A stretch of DNA of 64,000 nt. Origin: Ralstonia sp. UBA689 (GTDB lineage Bacteria > Pseudomonadota > Gammaproteobacteria > Burkholderiales > Burkholderiaceae). Shown one piece after another: positions 43,527 to 50,205 of this stretch (position 1 is the stretch's first letter; the number at the start of each line of letters is the position of its first letter). Made by a program: the position numbers and the translations under genes. The notes below the pieces were generated by a model. The model saw only the letters and a list, made by a program, of their open reading frames with translations, searched no databases and was not told where the DNA came from. The DNA lies in contig NZ_DBMV01000045.1 of NCBI RefSeq assembly GCF_002298975.1, forward strand, positions 62,001-126,000. Reading direction: 5' to 3'.

Positions 43527-43647
43527 GAACCTGCCCACGGTCCTACTGCGCGGCCCGATCTTGGCTCTGCGATGCTCGCCGTACCCATGTACGGCTGCGC
43601 TTCTCGAACCAACCTCGGGCCGCTCGCTACGGACCGTGAACAGGTTC
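43527..43647. repeat. Nested inverted-repeat element between ahpC and ahpF
   Basis: Four paired segments are nested: GAACCTG/CAGGTTC (43527-43533, 43641-43647), CACGGTCC/GGACCGTG (43536-43543, 43631-43638), GGCCCGA/TCGGGCC (43552-43558, 43615-43621) and CCGTAC/GTACGG (43579-43584, 43589-43594). The whole 121-base element can fold into one long interrupted hairpin beginning three bases after the ahpC stop. It may stabilise ahpC mRNA or attenuate ahpF. Confidence 0.8.
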
Positions 43648-43758
43648 CAAGCGGCGTTGCCGCTTGACCGCGGCGGCCGGCACTGCCGGCCGTTTGCTTA
43701 AGGGCGGCGGTATGTGTCGCGCCCGGTTACGGACTCACAACGAATAAAGGAAGTCGTC

Positions 43759-45333
43759 ATGCTGGATGCTGATGTCAAGGCCCAACTGAAAGCCTACCTC
43801 GAACGCCTCGTGCAGCCCATTGAGCTGGTCGCCTCGATCGATGACAGCGAGGGCGCCCGCGACATGATGGATCTGCTGCGTGATGTGGCCGAGCAGTCCA
43901 ACATGATCGTGCTGACCGAACAACGCGACGACGCTGAACGCAAGCCGTCGTTCCTGATCCGCCGCACCGGCTCCGATGTGAGCGTGCGCTTTGCGGCCAT
44001 CCCGACGGGCCACGAGTTCACCTCGCTGGTGCTGGCGTTGCTGCAAGTGGGCGGCTATGCCCCCAAGCTCGATGCCGACGTTATCGAACAGATTCGCAAT
44101 ATCGAAGGGGATTTCCGCTTCGAGACCTACATGTCGCTCACGTGCCAGAACTGCCCGGATGTGGTCCAGGCGCTGAACGTGATGTCCGTGATCAATCCGC
44201 GCATCCAGCACGTTGCCATTGACGGTGCGTTGTTCCAGGGCGAAATCGAGGCGCGCAAGATCATGGCCGTGCCGACCGTGTTCCTGAACGGCGAAACGTT
44301 CGGCACGGGCCGCATGGGTGTGGAAGAGATTCTCGCCAAGATCGACACTGGGGCTGCCACGCGTGACGCCGAAAAGCTTGCGGCCAAGGCACCGTACGAA
44401 GTGCTGATCGTCGGCGGTGGCCCGGCCGGCGCCGCTGCCGCTGTGTACGCGGCACGCAAGGGCGTGCGCACCGGTGTGGTGGCCGAGCGCTTTGGCGGCC
44501 AGGTGCTGGATACGATGGCGATTGAAAACTTCGTCTCCGTGCAGGAGACCGAAGGGCCGAAGTTTGCCGCCGCGCTGGAGCAGCACGTGCGCCAGTACGA
44601 GGTCGACATCATGAACTCGCAGCGCGCGGTCAAGCTCACGCCGGCCGCCGCGCCGGGTGGTTTTGCCAAAGTGACGCTGGCCAACGGCGCGGTGCTCAAG
44701 GGCCGCTCGATCATCCTGTCGACCGGCGCGCGCTGGCGCAACGTGAACGTGCCGGGCGAGCAGGAATACAAGAACAAGGGCGTGGCCTACTGCCCGCACT
44801 GCGACGGCCCGCTGTTCAAGGGCAAGCGCGTGGCCGTGATCGGCGGCGGCAACTCGGGCGTGGAAGCGGCCATCGACCTGGCTGGCCTGGTGAGCCACGT
44901 TACGCTGCTGGAATTCGGCGATCAGCTTCGCGCCGATGCCGTGCTGGTGCGCAAGCTGCAAAGTCTGCCTAACGCCACCATTGTCACCAACGCGCAGACC
45001 ACCGAGATCACCGGCAACGGTGAGCGCGTCAACGGCCTGCGCTACACGGACCGCACGAACGGTGCCCAGCATGAGGTCGCGCTTGAAGGCGTGTTCGTGC
45101 AGATCGGCCTGGTGCCCAACACCGAATGGCTCGATGGCGTGGTGGAGCGCAACCGCTTTGGCGAGATCGTTGTCGATGCACGTGGCCAAACCAGTGCGGA
45201 AGGCGTTTTCGCGGCGGGCGATTCGACCACGACGCCTTACAAGCAGATCATCATTGCCACCGGCGATGGTGCGAAGGCTGCGCTGTCGGCGTTCGATCAC
45301 CTGATCCGGGTACCGTTGGCCGAAGCGGCCTGA
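43759..45333 (+). CDS. ahpF: Alkyl hydroperoxide reductase subunit F
   Basis: The 524-residue flavoprotein transfers electrons from NADH to AhpC. It has the N-terminal double thioredoxin-fold domain with Cys129-x-x-Cys132 (TCQNCPDV), the FAD site VLIVGGGPAGAAAAVYAARKG near 215, the thioredoxin reductase-like redox pair Cys345-x-x-Cys348 (YCPHCDG), the NAD site AVIGGGNSGVEAAIDLAG and the second FAD motif GVFAAGDSTTTPYKQ. AAAGGAAG lies ten bases before the ATG. A strong terminator follows. Confidence 0.96.
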   Translation: MLDADVKAQLKAYLERLVQPIELVASIDDSEGARDMMDLLRDVAEQSNMIVLTEQRDDAERKPSFLIRRTGSDVSVRFAAIPTGHEFTSLVLALLQVGGYAPKLDADVIEQIRNIEGDFRFETYMSLTCQNCPDVVQALNVMSVINPRIQHVAIDGALFQGEIEARKIMAVPTVFLNGETFGTGRMGVEEILAKIDTGAATRDAEKLAAKAPYEVLIVGGGPAGAAAAVYAARKGVRTGVVAERFGGQVLDTMAIENFVSVQETEGPKFAAALEQHVRQYEVDIMNSQRAVKLTPAAAPGGFAKVTLANGAVLKGRSIILSTGARWRNVNVPGEQEYKNKGVAYCPHCDGPLFKGKRVAVIGGGNSGVEAAIDLAGLVSHVTLLEFGDQLRADAVLVRKLQSLPNATIVTNAQTTEITGNGERVNGLRYTDRTNGAQHEVALEGVFVQIGLVPNTEWLDGVVERNRFGEIVVDARGQTSAEGVFAAGDSTTTPYKQIIIATGDGAKAALSAFDHLIRVPLAEAA

Positions 45334-45358
45334 GCCTGAACAAGAACTTTACGACGCA

Positions 45359-45393
45359 GCCGGACCGCGCGAGAGCGGGTCCGGCTTTTTTTT
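45359..45393 (+). terminator. Intrinsic terminator of ahpF
   Basis: Eight-base stem GCCGGACC / GGTCCGGC with an 11-base loop, followed by eight T residues, 25 bases after the ahpF stop. Confidence 0.92.
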
Positions 45394-45429
45394 GTTCGTT
45401 CGGGTGAATTCTCGCGGGCCGCTGTTCTA

Positions 45430-45677
45430 GGGGGGGGCTGCTGGTAGCGAAGGTGAATCAACGGATAGGAACGCCCTTGACCATCCAGCGCTGATCGGCC
45501 GCAGCGCTCGAAGCCCATCCTTTCATCGAAGCCGACGGCCTGTCGGTTTTGCTCGTTCACGTCGTTAGACAAGTTGGGGTGGCGCCTGAGTGCGTCTTCC
45601 ACCAGCAGGCGGCCTACACCGGATCCACGATGCCTTGCGTCGATGAACAGAGCCTCCATGTGGTGCGCGTTGCCCAT
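45430..45677 (-). pseudogene. C-terminal remnant of a GNAT acetyltransferase
   Basis: The 80 residues from ATG 45677 (MGNAHHMEALFIDARHRGSGVGRLLVEDAL...NEQNRQAVGFDERMGFE...YPLIHLRYQQ) match only the C-terminal half of YjaB-like GNAT proteins: the acetyl-CoA loop RHRGSGVGRLL and the last helix-strand, with a Tyr-to-Asp change in GFDERMGF. The N-terminal half is absent; an in-frame stop lies about 12 codons upstream. At the 3' side the frame runs through a tract of eight C (minus strand, 45430-45437) and misses a TAG that would be in frame with six C, so it reads on into the ahpF terminator. Likely a decayed gene. Confidence 0.7.
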
Positions 45678-45728
45678 CCTGCCAGCCCTTCCTCTTAGGC
45701 AGGGTTTTCAGAGGGATTCAAAAACATC

Positions 45729-45757
45729 TTGTAATACGAATCATTCGCATTTATAGT
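45729..45757 (+). promoter_or_regulatory. Promoter with embedded Fur box
   Basis: TTGTAA (45729-45734), a 17-base spacer and TATAGT (45752-45757) form a good sigma-70 promoter on the plus strand. The spacer is nearly all a 9-1-9 inverted repeat, AATACGAAT-C-ATTCGCATT (45733-45751), the same layout as the site before feoA (49897-49915). Fur binding there should block the promoter under iron-replete conditions. No protein gene follows for 340 bases. Confidence 0.65.
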
Positions 45758-45763
45758 GTGTCC

Positions 45764-45861
45764 ATCGACAGCGCTGCTGCTGATGGGCCGGCCCCACAAG
45801 GTCGCCCCGAGGCGCAACGCATCGAACCGAATTCCGCTGTGAGCGCGCCAGCTTTTTTTTT
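45764..45861 (+). ncRNA. Candidate iron-responsive small RNA
   Basis: Starting about seven bases after the Fur-box promoter's -10 element, a transcript of about 100 bases would end in a run of nine T (45853-45861) preceded by a weak four-base hairpin (GCTG/CAGC). A second, better hairpin with three T (CGCTCTG/CAGAGCG, 45900-45918) lies further on and may be the real end. The only open frame inside has 19 codons and no ribosome-binding site. RyhB/PrrF-like regulation is an inference. Confidence 0.4.
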
Positions 45862-45936
45862 GTGCCCGGCGCCCCCGGCAACCGATCTTTTGTGGGGACC
45901 GCTCTGATACACAGAGCGTTTGGCAGTAGCCAGCCG

Positions 45937-45978
45937 CCCGACAGTCGGGAAAGCACTCAGACCCCGCTTTCCCGACTG
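45937..45978. repeat. Overlapping dyads upstream of the fur-like gene
   Basis: CCCGACAGTCGGG (45937-45949) is a perfect 6-1-6 palindrome, and its right part starts a perfect 13-bp inverted repeat CAGTCGGGAAAGC / GCTTTCCCGACTG (45942-45954, 45966-45978). The two structures are mutually exclusive in RNA. They lie 120-160 bases before the Fur-family gene. Confidence 0.6.
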
Positions 45979-46100
45979 CGACTTTCCCGGGCCGCCAGCC
46001 ATGCCGTTTTTTTCCAGAAACACCGTCCACGGGATTGCAACGTCGTTTCTTGCCAGCTGTCCGCCCCGCCAGTACCACCCAGATTCACACCCCCAACGCC

Positions 46101-46559
46101 ATGCCGAATTCGACCGACCTGCGCCGGGCAGGGCTCAAAGCCACGTCGCCGCGCGTCAAGATCCTGGAAATCCTCGCCACCGGTACGGATCACGGCCGTC
46201 ACCTGAGCGCGGAAGACGTCTATCGCCAGTTGCTGACGTCGGATCTCGACATCGGCATCTCCACGGTTTATCGCGTGCTCAACCAACTGGTGGATGCCGG
46301 CGTGCTGTTGCGTCACACATTCGAGGCCGGCCATGCGGTGTACGAGATCAATGAGGGTGCACACCACGATCACCTGATCTGCCTGTCATGTGGCCGCGTG
46401 GAAGAGTTTCACGACGATGCCATCGAAGCACGGCAGGAGCGTGTGGCGAGCGAGCGTGGTTTCGTGCTGCGCGAGCACGCGTTGGCGCTGTATGGCCTGT
46501 GTCCGGCGTGCCAGGCCAGCGCGGGTGTGTCGGAGGCCACAGGGCACGCTTCACACTGA
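46101..46559 (+). CDS. fur: Fur family transcriptional regulator
   Basis: The 152-residue protein has the Fur winged helix (DLRRAGLKATSPRVKILEIL, HLSAEDVYRQL, DIGISTVYRVLNQLVDAGVL) and the metal-binding region HHDHLICLSCGRVEEFHDDAIE plus a CPAC pair near 138. These place it in the Fur (iron) branch; Zur or PerR cannot be fully excluded. Ralstonia relatives usually have more than one Fur paralogue, so this may not be the main one. The ATG at 46101 begins the conserved sequence. Fur boxes near 45733 and 49897 could be its targets. Confidence 0.88.
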   Translation: MPNSTDLRRAGLKATSPRVKILEILATGTDHGRHLSAEDVYRQLLTSDLDIGISTVYRVLNQLVDAGVLLRHTFEAGHAVYEINEGAHHDHLICLSCGRVEEFHDDAIEARQERVASERGFVLREHALALYGLCPACQASAGVSEATGHASH

Positions 46560-46657
46560 TGTGATCCCGTAACGCCTGGAAACATCATCGGCGGGATTAT
46601 GGCGAAACTCATCCGGTGCCACGGGTTCCAACAGACCGTGTTATCCAGGAGATGCCA

Positions 46658-46903
46658 ATGCGACGCCGTCTGAAGTCCGAGGATGAACTCAAGACCCTGC
46701 TGGCCCGCTGTGTCCAGCAGCACCCCGAATGTGCCCAGTGCGAACTGCGCGCCATGTGCATTCACCGCTCCGATCACACCGGCTGCAACTGGAGCGCCGA
46801 GTTCGACGTCCTGACCGATGACGACGACGCGGCCATCCGCGGTCTGTTGGTTGCCAAGCGCCTGCTGACGCGGGCGCGCACGCAATACAACGTGGCGCGG
46901 TAA
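46658..46903 (+). CDS. Small Cys-motif hypothetical protein
   Basis: An 81-residue protein starts at MRRRLKSEDELKTLL with GGAG six bases upstream. It has four cysteines in a compact pattern (CVQQHPECAQCELRAMC, then C at TGCNW), which could bind zinc or an iron-sulfur cluster, and an Asp-rich stretch LTDDDDAA. I do not recognise the family. Its stop is one base from the stop of the convergent gene at 46905. Confidence 0.65.
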   Translation: MRRRLKSEDELKTLLARCVQQHPECAQCELRAMCIHRSDHTGCNWSAEFDVLTDDDDAAIRGLLVAKRLLTRARTQYNVAR

Positions 46904-46904
46904 T

Positions 46905-47210
46905 TCAGCCCTTTGCCTGGCGGGCGATGCGCTCAAGCAGTTCGCGGGCGCTTTCGCTATGCCCCTGCTGCGCCAGCAGGCGCGCATTCAGCACGAGGTT
47001 TTCCAGCACCAGCTTGGCGATGCTCGCCGTCAGCGAGACGATCACTTCGTCCTGGCTGAAGTGCGCATCTTTCATCTGCGTCAACTGGTGCGAGACCAGC
47101 CTGCAGACCAGGCCGCGCAACATCTGCTCGTCGAAGGGCAGGTTGGCGAAATCTACCGGGTCTTCCTTCTCGACTTCCGCAATCAACTGAACCAGCAGTT
47201 CTTCGGTCAT
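46905..47210 (-). CDS. Small helical hypothetical protein
   Basis: A 101-residue, mostly helical and acidic protein (MTEELLVQLIAEVEKEDPVDFANLPFDEQ...). No signal, membrane segment or known motif. It has GGGGGA before the ATG and overlaps nothing. Its position between the Cys-motif gene and the feo terminator gives no clue to function. Confidence 0.65.
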   Translation of the reverse strand: MTEELLVQLIAEVEKEDPVDFANLPFDEQMLRGLVCRLVSHQLTQMKDAHFSQDEVIVSLTASIAKLVLENLVLNARLLAQQGHSESARELLERIARQAKG

Positions 47211-47255
47211 GATGCGTCCCCCGTTCAGGTGAGGGTCAGTCTACGCTTGGGGCTG

Positions 47256-47289
47256 CAAAAACAAAACGGGCCCGCGCGATGCGGGCCCG
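47256..47289 (-). terminator. Intrinsic terminator of the feo operon
   Basis: On the minus strand a nine-base perfect stem CGGGCCCGC / GCGGGCCCG with a five-base loop is followed by TTTTGTTTTT. It lies 30 bases beyond the last feo operon stop. Confidence 0.92.
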
Positions 47290-47318
47290 CTGGTGTTGCG
47301 ACGCTGCGTCGCTCGTGG

Positions 47319-47633
47319 CTACTTGCGGCGCACGAAGCGGATCGGCTGTTCGACCGGTGCGGATGAGTCGCCCGAGGCGCAGCCGCTGCAACCGCTGCCG
47401 CACGCGCTGCCCGAGAGCGGATCGGAGTGGCACGACGGCGCTTCGCCCGGCGTGAGCAGCCGCTGCCCGACAGCGCGCATCCAGCCCGGCCGCGACGGAC
47501 GATCACACCAGCCCGCCATGCGCGCCATCGTGCGCGCACGCATGGCCGGCGCATAGCGGCCGGTCATCGACAGCGCGCTCAGTGCCACCACCGTGGCAAC
47601 GACTCCGGTTTCGACAATGTGGTACACGCTCAT
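47319..47633 (-). CDS. Small Cys-rich membrane protein of the feo operon (DUF6587-like)
   Basis: The 104-residue protein has one N-terminal membrane segment (YHIVETGVVATVVALSAL) and a Cys-rich C-terminal tail (CHSDPLSGSACGSGCSGCAS). The start ATG overlaps the feoB stop by four bases, so it is translationally coupled to FeoB. It resembles the small DUF6587 proteins that follow feoB in related bacteria; it is not a FeoC winged helix. A role as a membrane-tethered iron or Fe-S accessory is inferred from place and cysteines only. Confidence 0.75.
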   Translation of the reverse strand: MSVYHIVETGVVATVVALSALSMTGRYAPAMRARTMARMAGWCDRPSRPGWMRAVGQRLLTPGEAPSCHSDPLSGSACGSGCSGCASGDSSAPVEQPIRFVRRK

Positions 47634-49495
47634 GTCAGCACCCGTGCGATCTGATAGGTGGCGAAGGCGGCCAGGTAGGCCAGTGCGAAGAGGTACCCGG
47701 CGGTGGAGGCCATCACCTTCCACGAGTTGGTCTCGCGACGGATGGTGGCCAGCGTCGAAATGCACTGCGGCGCGTACACGTACCACGCCAGGAAGGCTAA
47801 AGCGGTGGCCAGCGGCCATTGCTGGGCGATGACCGGTGCCAGTTGCGCGGCGGCATCTTCATGGGTAGCCGACAGCGAATATACCGTCGCCAGCGCGCCC
47901 ACGGCCACTTCGCGCGCGGCCATACCCGGAATCAGGGCGATGCACATCTGCCAGTTGAAGCCGATCGGCGCGAACACGACTTCCAGCGCGCGGCCAATGT
48001 AGCCGGCAAAGCTGTAATCGATGGCCGGCCCGGTGGCGCCCGCCGGCGGCGACGGGAAGGTCGACAGGAACCACAGCAGCACCATCATCTTGAGGATGAC
48101 CGTGCCGATGCGGCGCAGGAAGATGCGGGCGCGCTCGACCAGGCCGACGATCAGGTTGCGCACGCTGGGCAGGCGGTACGACGGCAGTTCGAGGATGAGC
48201 GGGTGCTCGTTGCGGTCGCGCTTGAGGTACTTGAGCACGTAGGCCACCGCCAGCGCCGACACGATGCCCGCCATGTACAGCCCGAACAGCACCAGCCCCT
48301 GCAGGTTGAACACGCCCCACACCTGCCGCACCGGAATGAACGCGCCGATCAGCAGCGCATAAACCGGCAGCCGCGCCGAGCACGTCATGAGCGGCGCAAC
48401 AAGGATGGTCACCAGCCGGTCACGCGGGTCCTGAATCGTGCGCGTGGCCATCACGCCCGGAATCGCGCAGGCAAAGCTGGAGAGCAGCGGGATGAACGAG
48501 CGGCCCGACAGCCCCGCACCCGCCATCAGCCGGTCGAGCAGGAAGGCCGCGCGTGGCAGGTAGCCCGATTCCTCCAGCGAGAGGATGAACAGGAACAGGA
48601 TCAGGATCTGCGGCAGGAACACCAGCACGCTGCCCACGCCGGCGATGATGCCGTCGACGATCAGGCTCTTGAGCATGCCATCGGGCATCACGGCGCCGAT
48701 CCACACGCCCACGGCCTGCACCACGCTCTGAATGCCCTCCATGAGTGGCTGCGCCCACGAGAACACCGCCTGGAACATGAAGAACATCAGCACGGCCAGC
48801 AGGATCAGGCCCATCACCGGGTGCAGCACAATGCGGTCGAGCCGGTCATCCAGCTCGGCTGTGCTGCGCGGCATGGTGACGGCGGTGTCGAGCAGGCGTT
48901 TCACCTCGACGTGCGGATCGGCGTCGGCCGGCAGCCCCACCGGCACGGCCGGCAGTTGCTCATGATCGATATGCGCGACGAGCTCCGCCGCTCCATTGCG
49001 CTTGATGGCGACGGTCTGCACCACCGGCACGCCCAGCGCGGCTTCCAGCTTGGAGCGATCGATGCGGATGCCGCGCCGCTCGGCTGCGTCCACCATATTG
49101 AGCGCCAGCACCATCGGCAGGCCCAGCCGCTGCAACTCCAGCACGAAGCGCAGGTGCAGCCGCAGGTTGGTGGCATCCACCACGCAGATCAGCAGGTCGG
49201 GGCGCGGCTCGCCGCGGAACGTACCCAGGCAGATGTCGCGCGTGATGGCTTCGTCGGGGCTGGTGGCGACCAGGCTGTAGGCGCCGGGCAGATCGAGAAT
49301 CTGTACATGGCGGCCCGACGGTGCCGTGAAGCGGCCTTCCTTGCGCTCGACCGTCACGCCTGCGTAATTGGCCACCTTCTGGCGGCTGCCTGTCAACAGG
49401 TTGAACAAGGCGGTCTTGCCACAGTTCGGGTTGCCGACCAGGGCGACGCGCAACGCGGGCGAGGAAGAGGAGGCGGGAGAGGCTTGCATCTGCAT
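47630..49495 (-). CDS. feoB: Ferrous iron transporter B (short form)
   Basis: The 621-residue inner-membrane transporter imports Fe2+. The N-terminal G domain has GNPNCGKTALFN (P loop, about 20-31), DLPGAYSL (G3, about 71) and LNMVD (G4, about 130); the membrane part has the Nucleoside_recog gates with Cys-containing SFACAIPGVMATRTI and CSARLPVYALLIGAF. It is about 150 residues shorter than E. coli FeoB. Start 49495 (MQMQ) or two codons later. Downstream of feoA by 48 bases and controlled by a Fur box. Confidence 0.94.
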   Translation of the reverse strand: MQMQASPASSSSPALRVALVGNPNCGKTALFNLLTGSRQKVANYAGVTVERKEGRFTAPSGRHVQILDLPGAYSLVATSPDEAITRDICLGTFRGEPRPDLLICVVDATNLRLHLRFVLELQRLGLPMVLALNMVDAAERRGIRIDRSKLEAALGVPVVQTVAIKRNGAAELVAHIDHEQLPAVPVGLPADADPHVEVKRLLDTAVTMPRSTAELDDRLDRIVLHPVMGLILLAVLMFFMFQAVFSWAQPLMEGIQSVVQAVGVWIGAVMPDGMLKSLIVDGIIAGVGSVLVFLPQILILFLFILSLEESGYLPRAAFLLDRLMAGAGLSGRSFIPLLSSFACAIPGVMATRTIQDPRDRLVTILVAPLMTCSARLPVYALLIGAFIPVRQVWGVFNLQGLVLFGLYMAGIVSALAVAYVLKYLKRDRNEHPLILELPSYRLPSVRNLIVGLVERARIFLRRIGTVILKMMVLLWFLSTFPSPPAGATGPAIDYSFAGYIGRALEVVFAPIGFNWQMCIALIPGMAAREVAVGALATVYSLSATHEDAAAQLAPVIAQQWPLATALAFLAWYVYAPQCISTLATIRRETNSWKVMASTAGYLFALAYLAAFATYQIARVLT

Positions 49496-49543
49496 GAAGG
49501 CCGTGAAAGACGGGGGCCGGAAACCGGGGCCGTTGGCGACGGG

Positions 49544-49855
49544 CTACGCCGCCTCGCGCACCTGCGCAGGCGGGGCCGTCTCTGGGGCGGCGACAGTCGT
49601 GGTGGCGGGTTGCGTGGCCGCTTCGGCGCGCAGGCGCACGCGGGCGGCCTCCTGACGGCGCAGCGCAAAGCGCGTAAAGCCGACCTGCACGACCAGCGGA
49701 TCGCCGCCGAACGGGCCCACGGCCACTACGCGCACCACTTCGCCCGTCACGAACCCGAGTTCGCGCAGGCGCTGGCTGATGGGATCGGCGGGCTCACGAT
49801 CTTCAACGTGATCCACCACCGCCGTCGCCCGGCGGGAAAGCTCGGAAAGCCGCAT
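49544..49855 (-). CDS. feoA: Ferrous iron transport protein A
   Basis: The 103-residue protein is an SH3-like FeoA domain (MRLSELSRRATAVV, ISQRLRELGFVTGEVVRVVAVGPFGGDPLVVQVG, FALRRQEAARVRL in its last strand), followed by an Ala/Pro/Thr-rich tail of about 25 residues not found in shorter FeoA proteins. It assists FeoB. It is the first gene of the operon. Confidence 0.9.
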   Translation of the reverse strand: MRLSELSRRATAVVDHVEDREPADPISQRLRELGFVTGEVVRVVAVGPFGGDPLVVQVGFTRFALRRQEAARVRLRAEAATQPATTTVAAPETAPPAQVREAA

Positions 49856-49896
49856 CGTGCGTGATTGTTGACGTGTTAATCAGTGAAAGCGACGTA

Positions 49897-49915
49897 AATG
49901 CGAATCGTTTTCATT
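49897..49915. promoter_or_regulatory. Fur box upstream of feoA
   Basis: AATGCGAAT-C-GTTTTCATT is a 9-1-9 near-palindrome 42 bases before the feoA ATG, of the type bound by betaproteobacterial Fur. It should repress feoA-feoB under iron sufficiency. Confidence 0.75.
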
Positions 49916-50099
49916 GTATCGCAACATCTTATATGACGGGCTGCGGCACGGGGTCGCCGGGATGGATATTTCGGACGAGGGGGGCGGGCGTTGCGCCGAA
50001 CGCACAAAAAGCGGTGGGGCGCATGCAAAACCGATGCCGGAGCAGGGTTTTTCCCAAATTACCCTATCCTGGGTATTGGCGGGGGAGGGGATCATTGCC

Positions 50100-50178
50100 T
50101 ATGCTTCAAACGCGCTGAACTTCCCCGTTCAAAGCGTATTCTTGAAGCCACCGGGTACCGCTATCCGGTGGCTTTTTT
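50100..50178 (+). ncRNA. Candidate small RNA with terminator
   Basis: A plausible promoter (TTGGCG 50076-50081, 18 bases, TATGCT 50100-50105) precedes an RNA of about 65 bases made of a hairpin (CTTCAA...TTGAAG with inner ACGC..TGAAC / GTTCA..GCGT) and a terminator hairpin (50147-50172) ending in six T. No open frame is present. The terminator cannot belong to any plus-strand gene nearby. The region between the Fur box and this unit (49916-50075) holds no gene I can support. Confidence 0.45.
50147..50178 (+). terminator. Orphan intrinsic terminator
   Basis: Eight-base stem GCCACCGG / CCGGTGGC, ten-base loop, then TTTTTT on the plus strand. The nearest plus-strand gene upstream is fur-region DNA 3 kb away, so it must end an unannotated transcript. 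On the minus strand there is no T run after the stem. Confidence 0.88.
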
Positions 50179-50205
50179 CATTGGTGCCTGCCAAGTGTAG
50201 GCCAT

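Noticed and set aside
50078..50099. TGGC...TTGC resembling a sigma-54 promoter
   Set aside because: The distance between the GG and GC elements is about 17 bases instead of 10.
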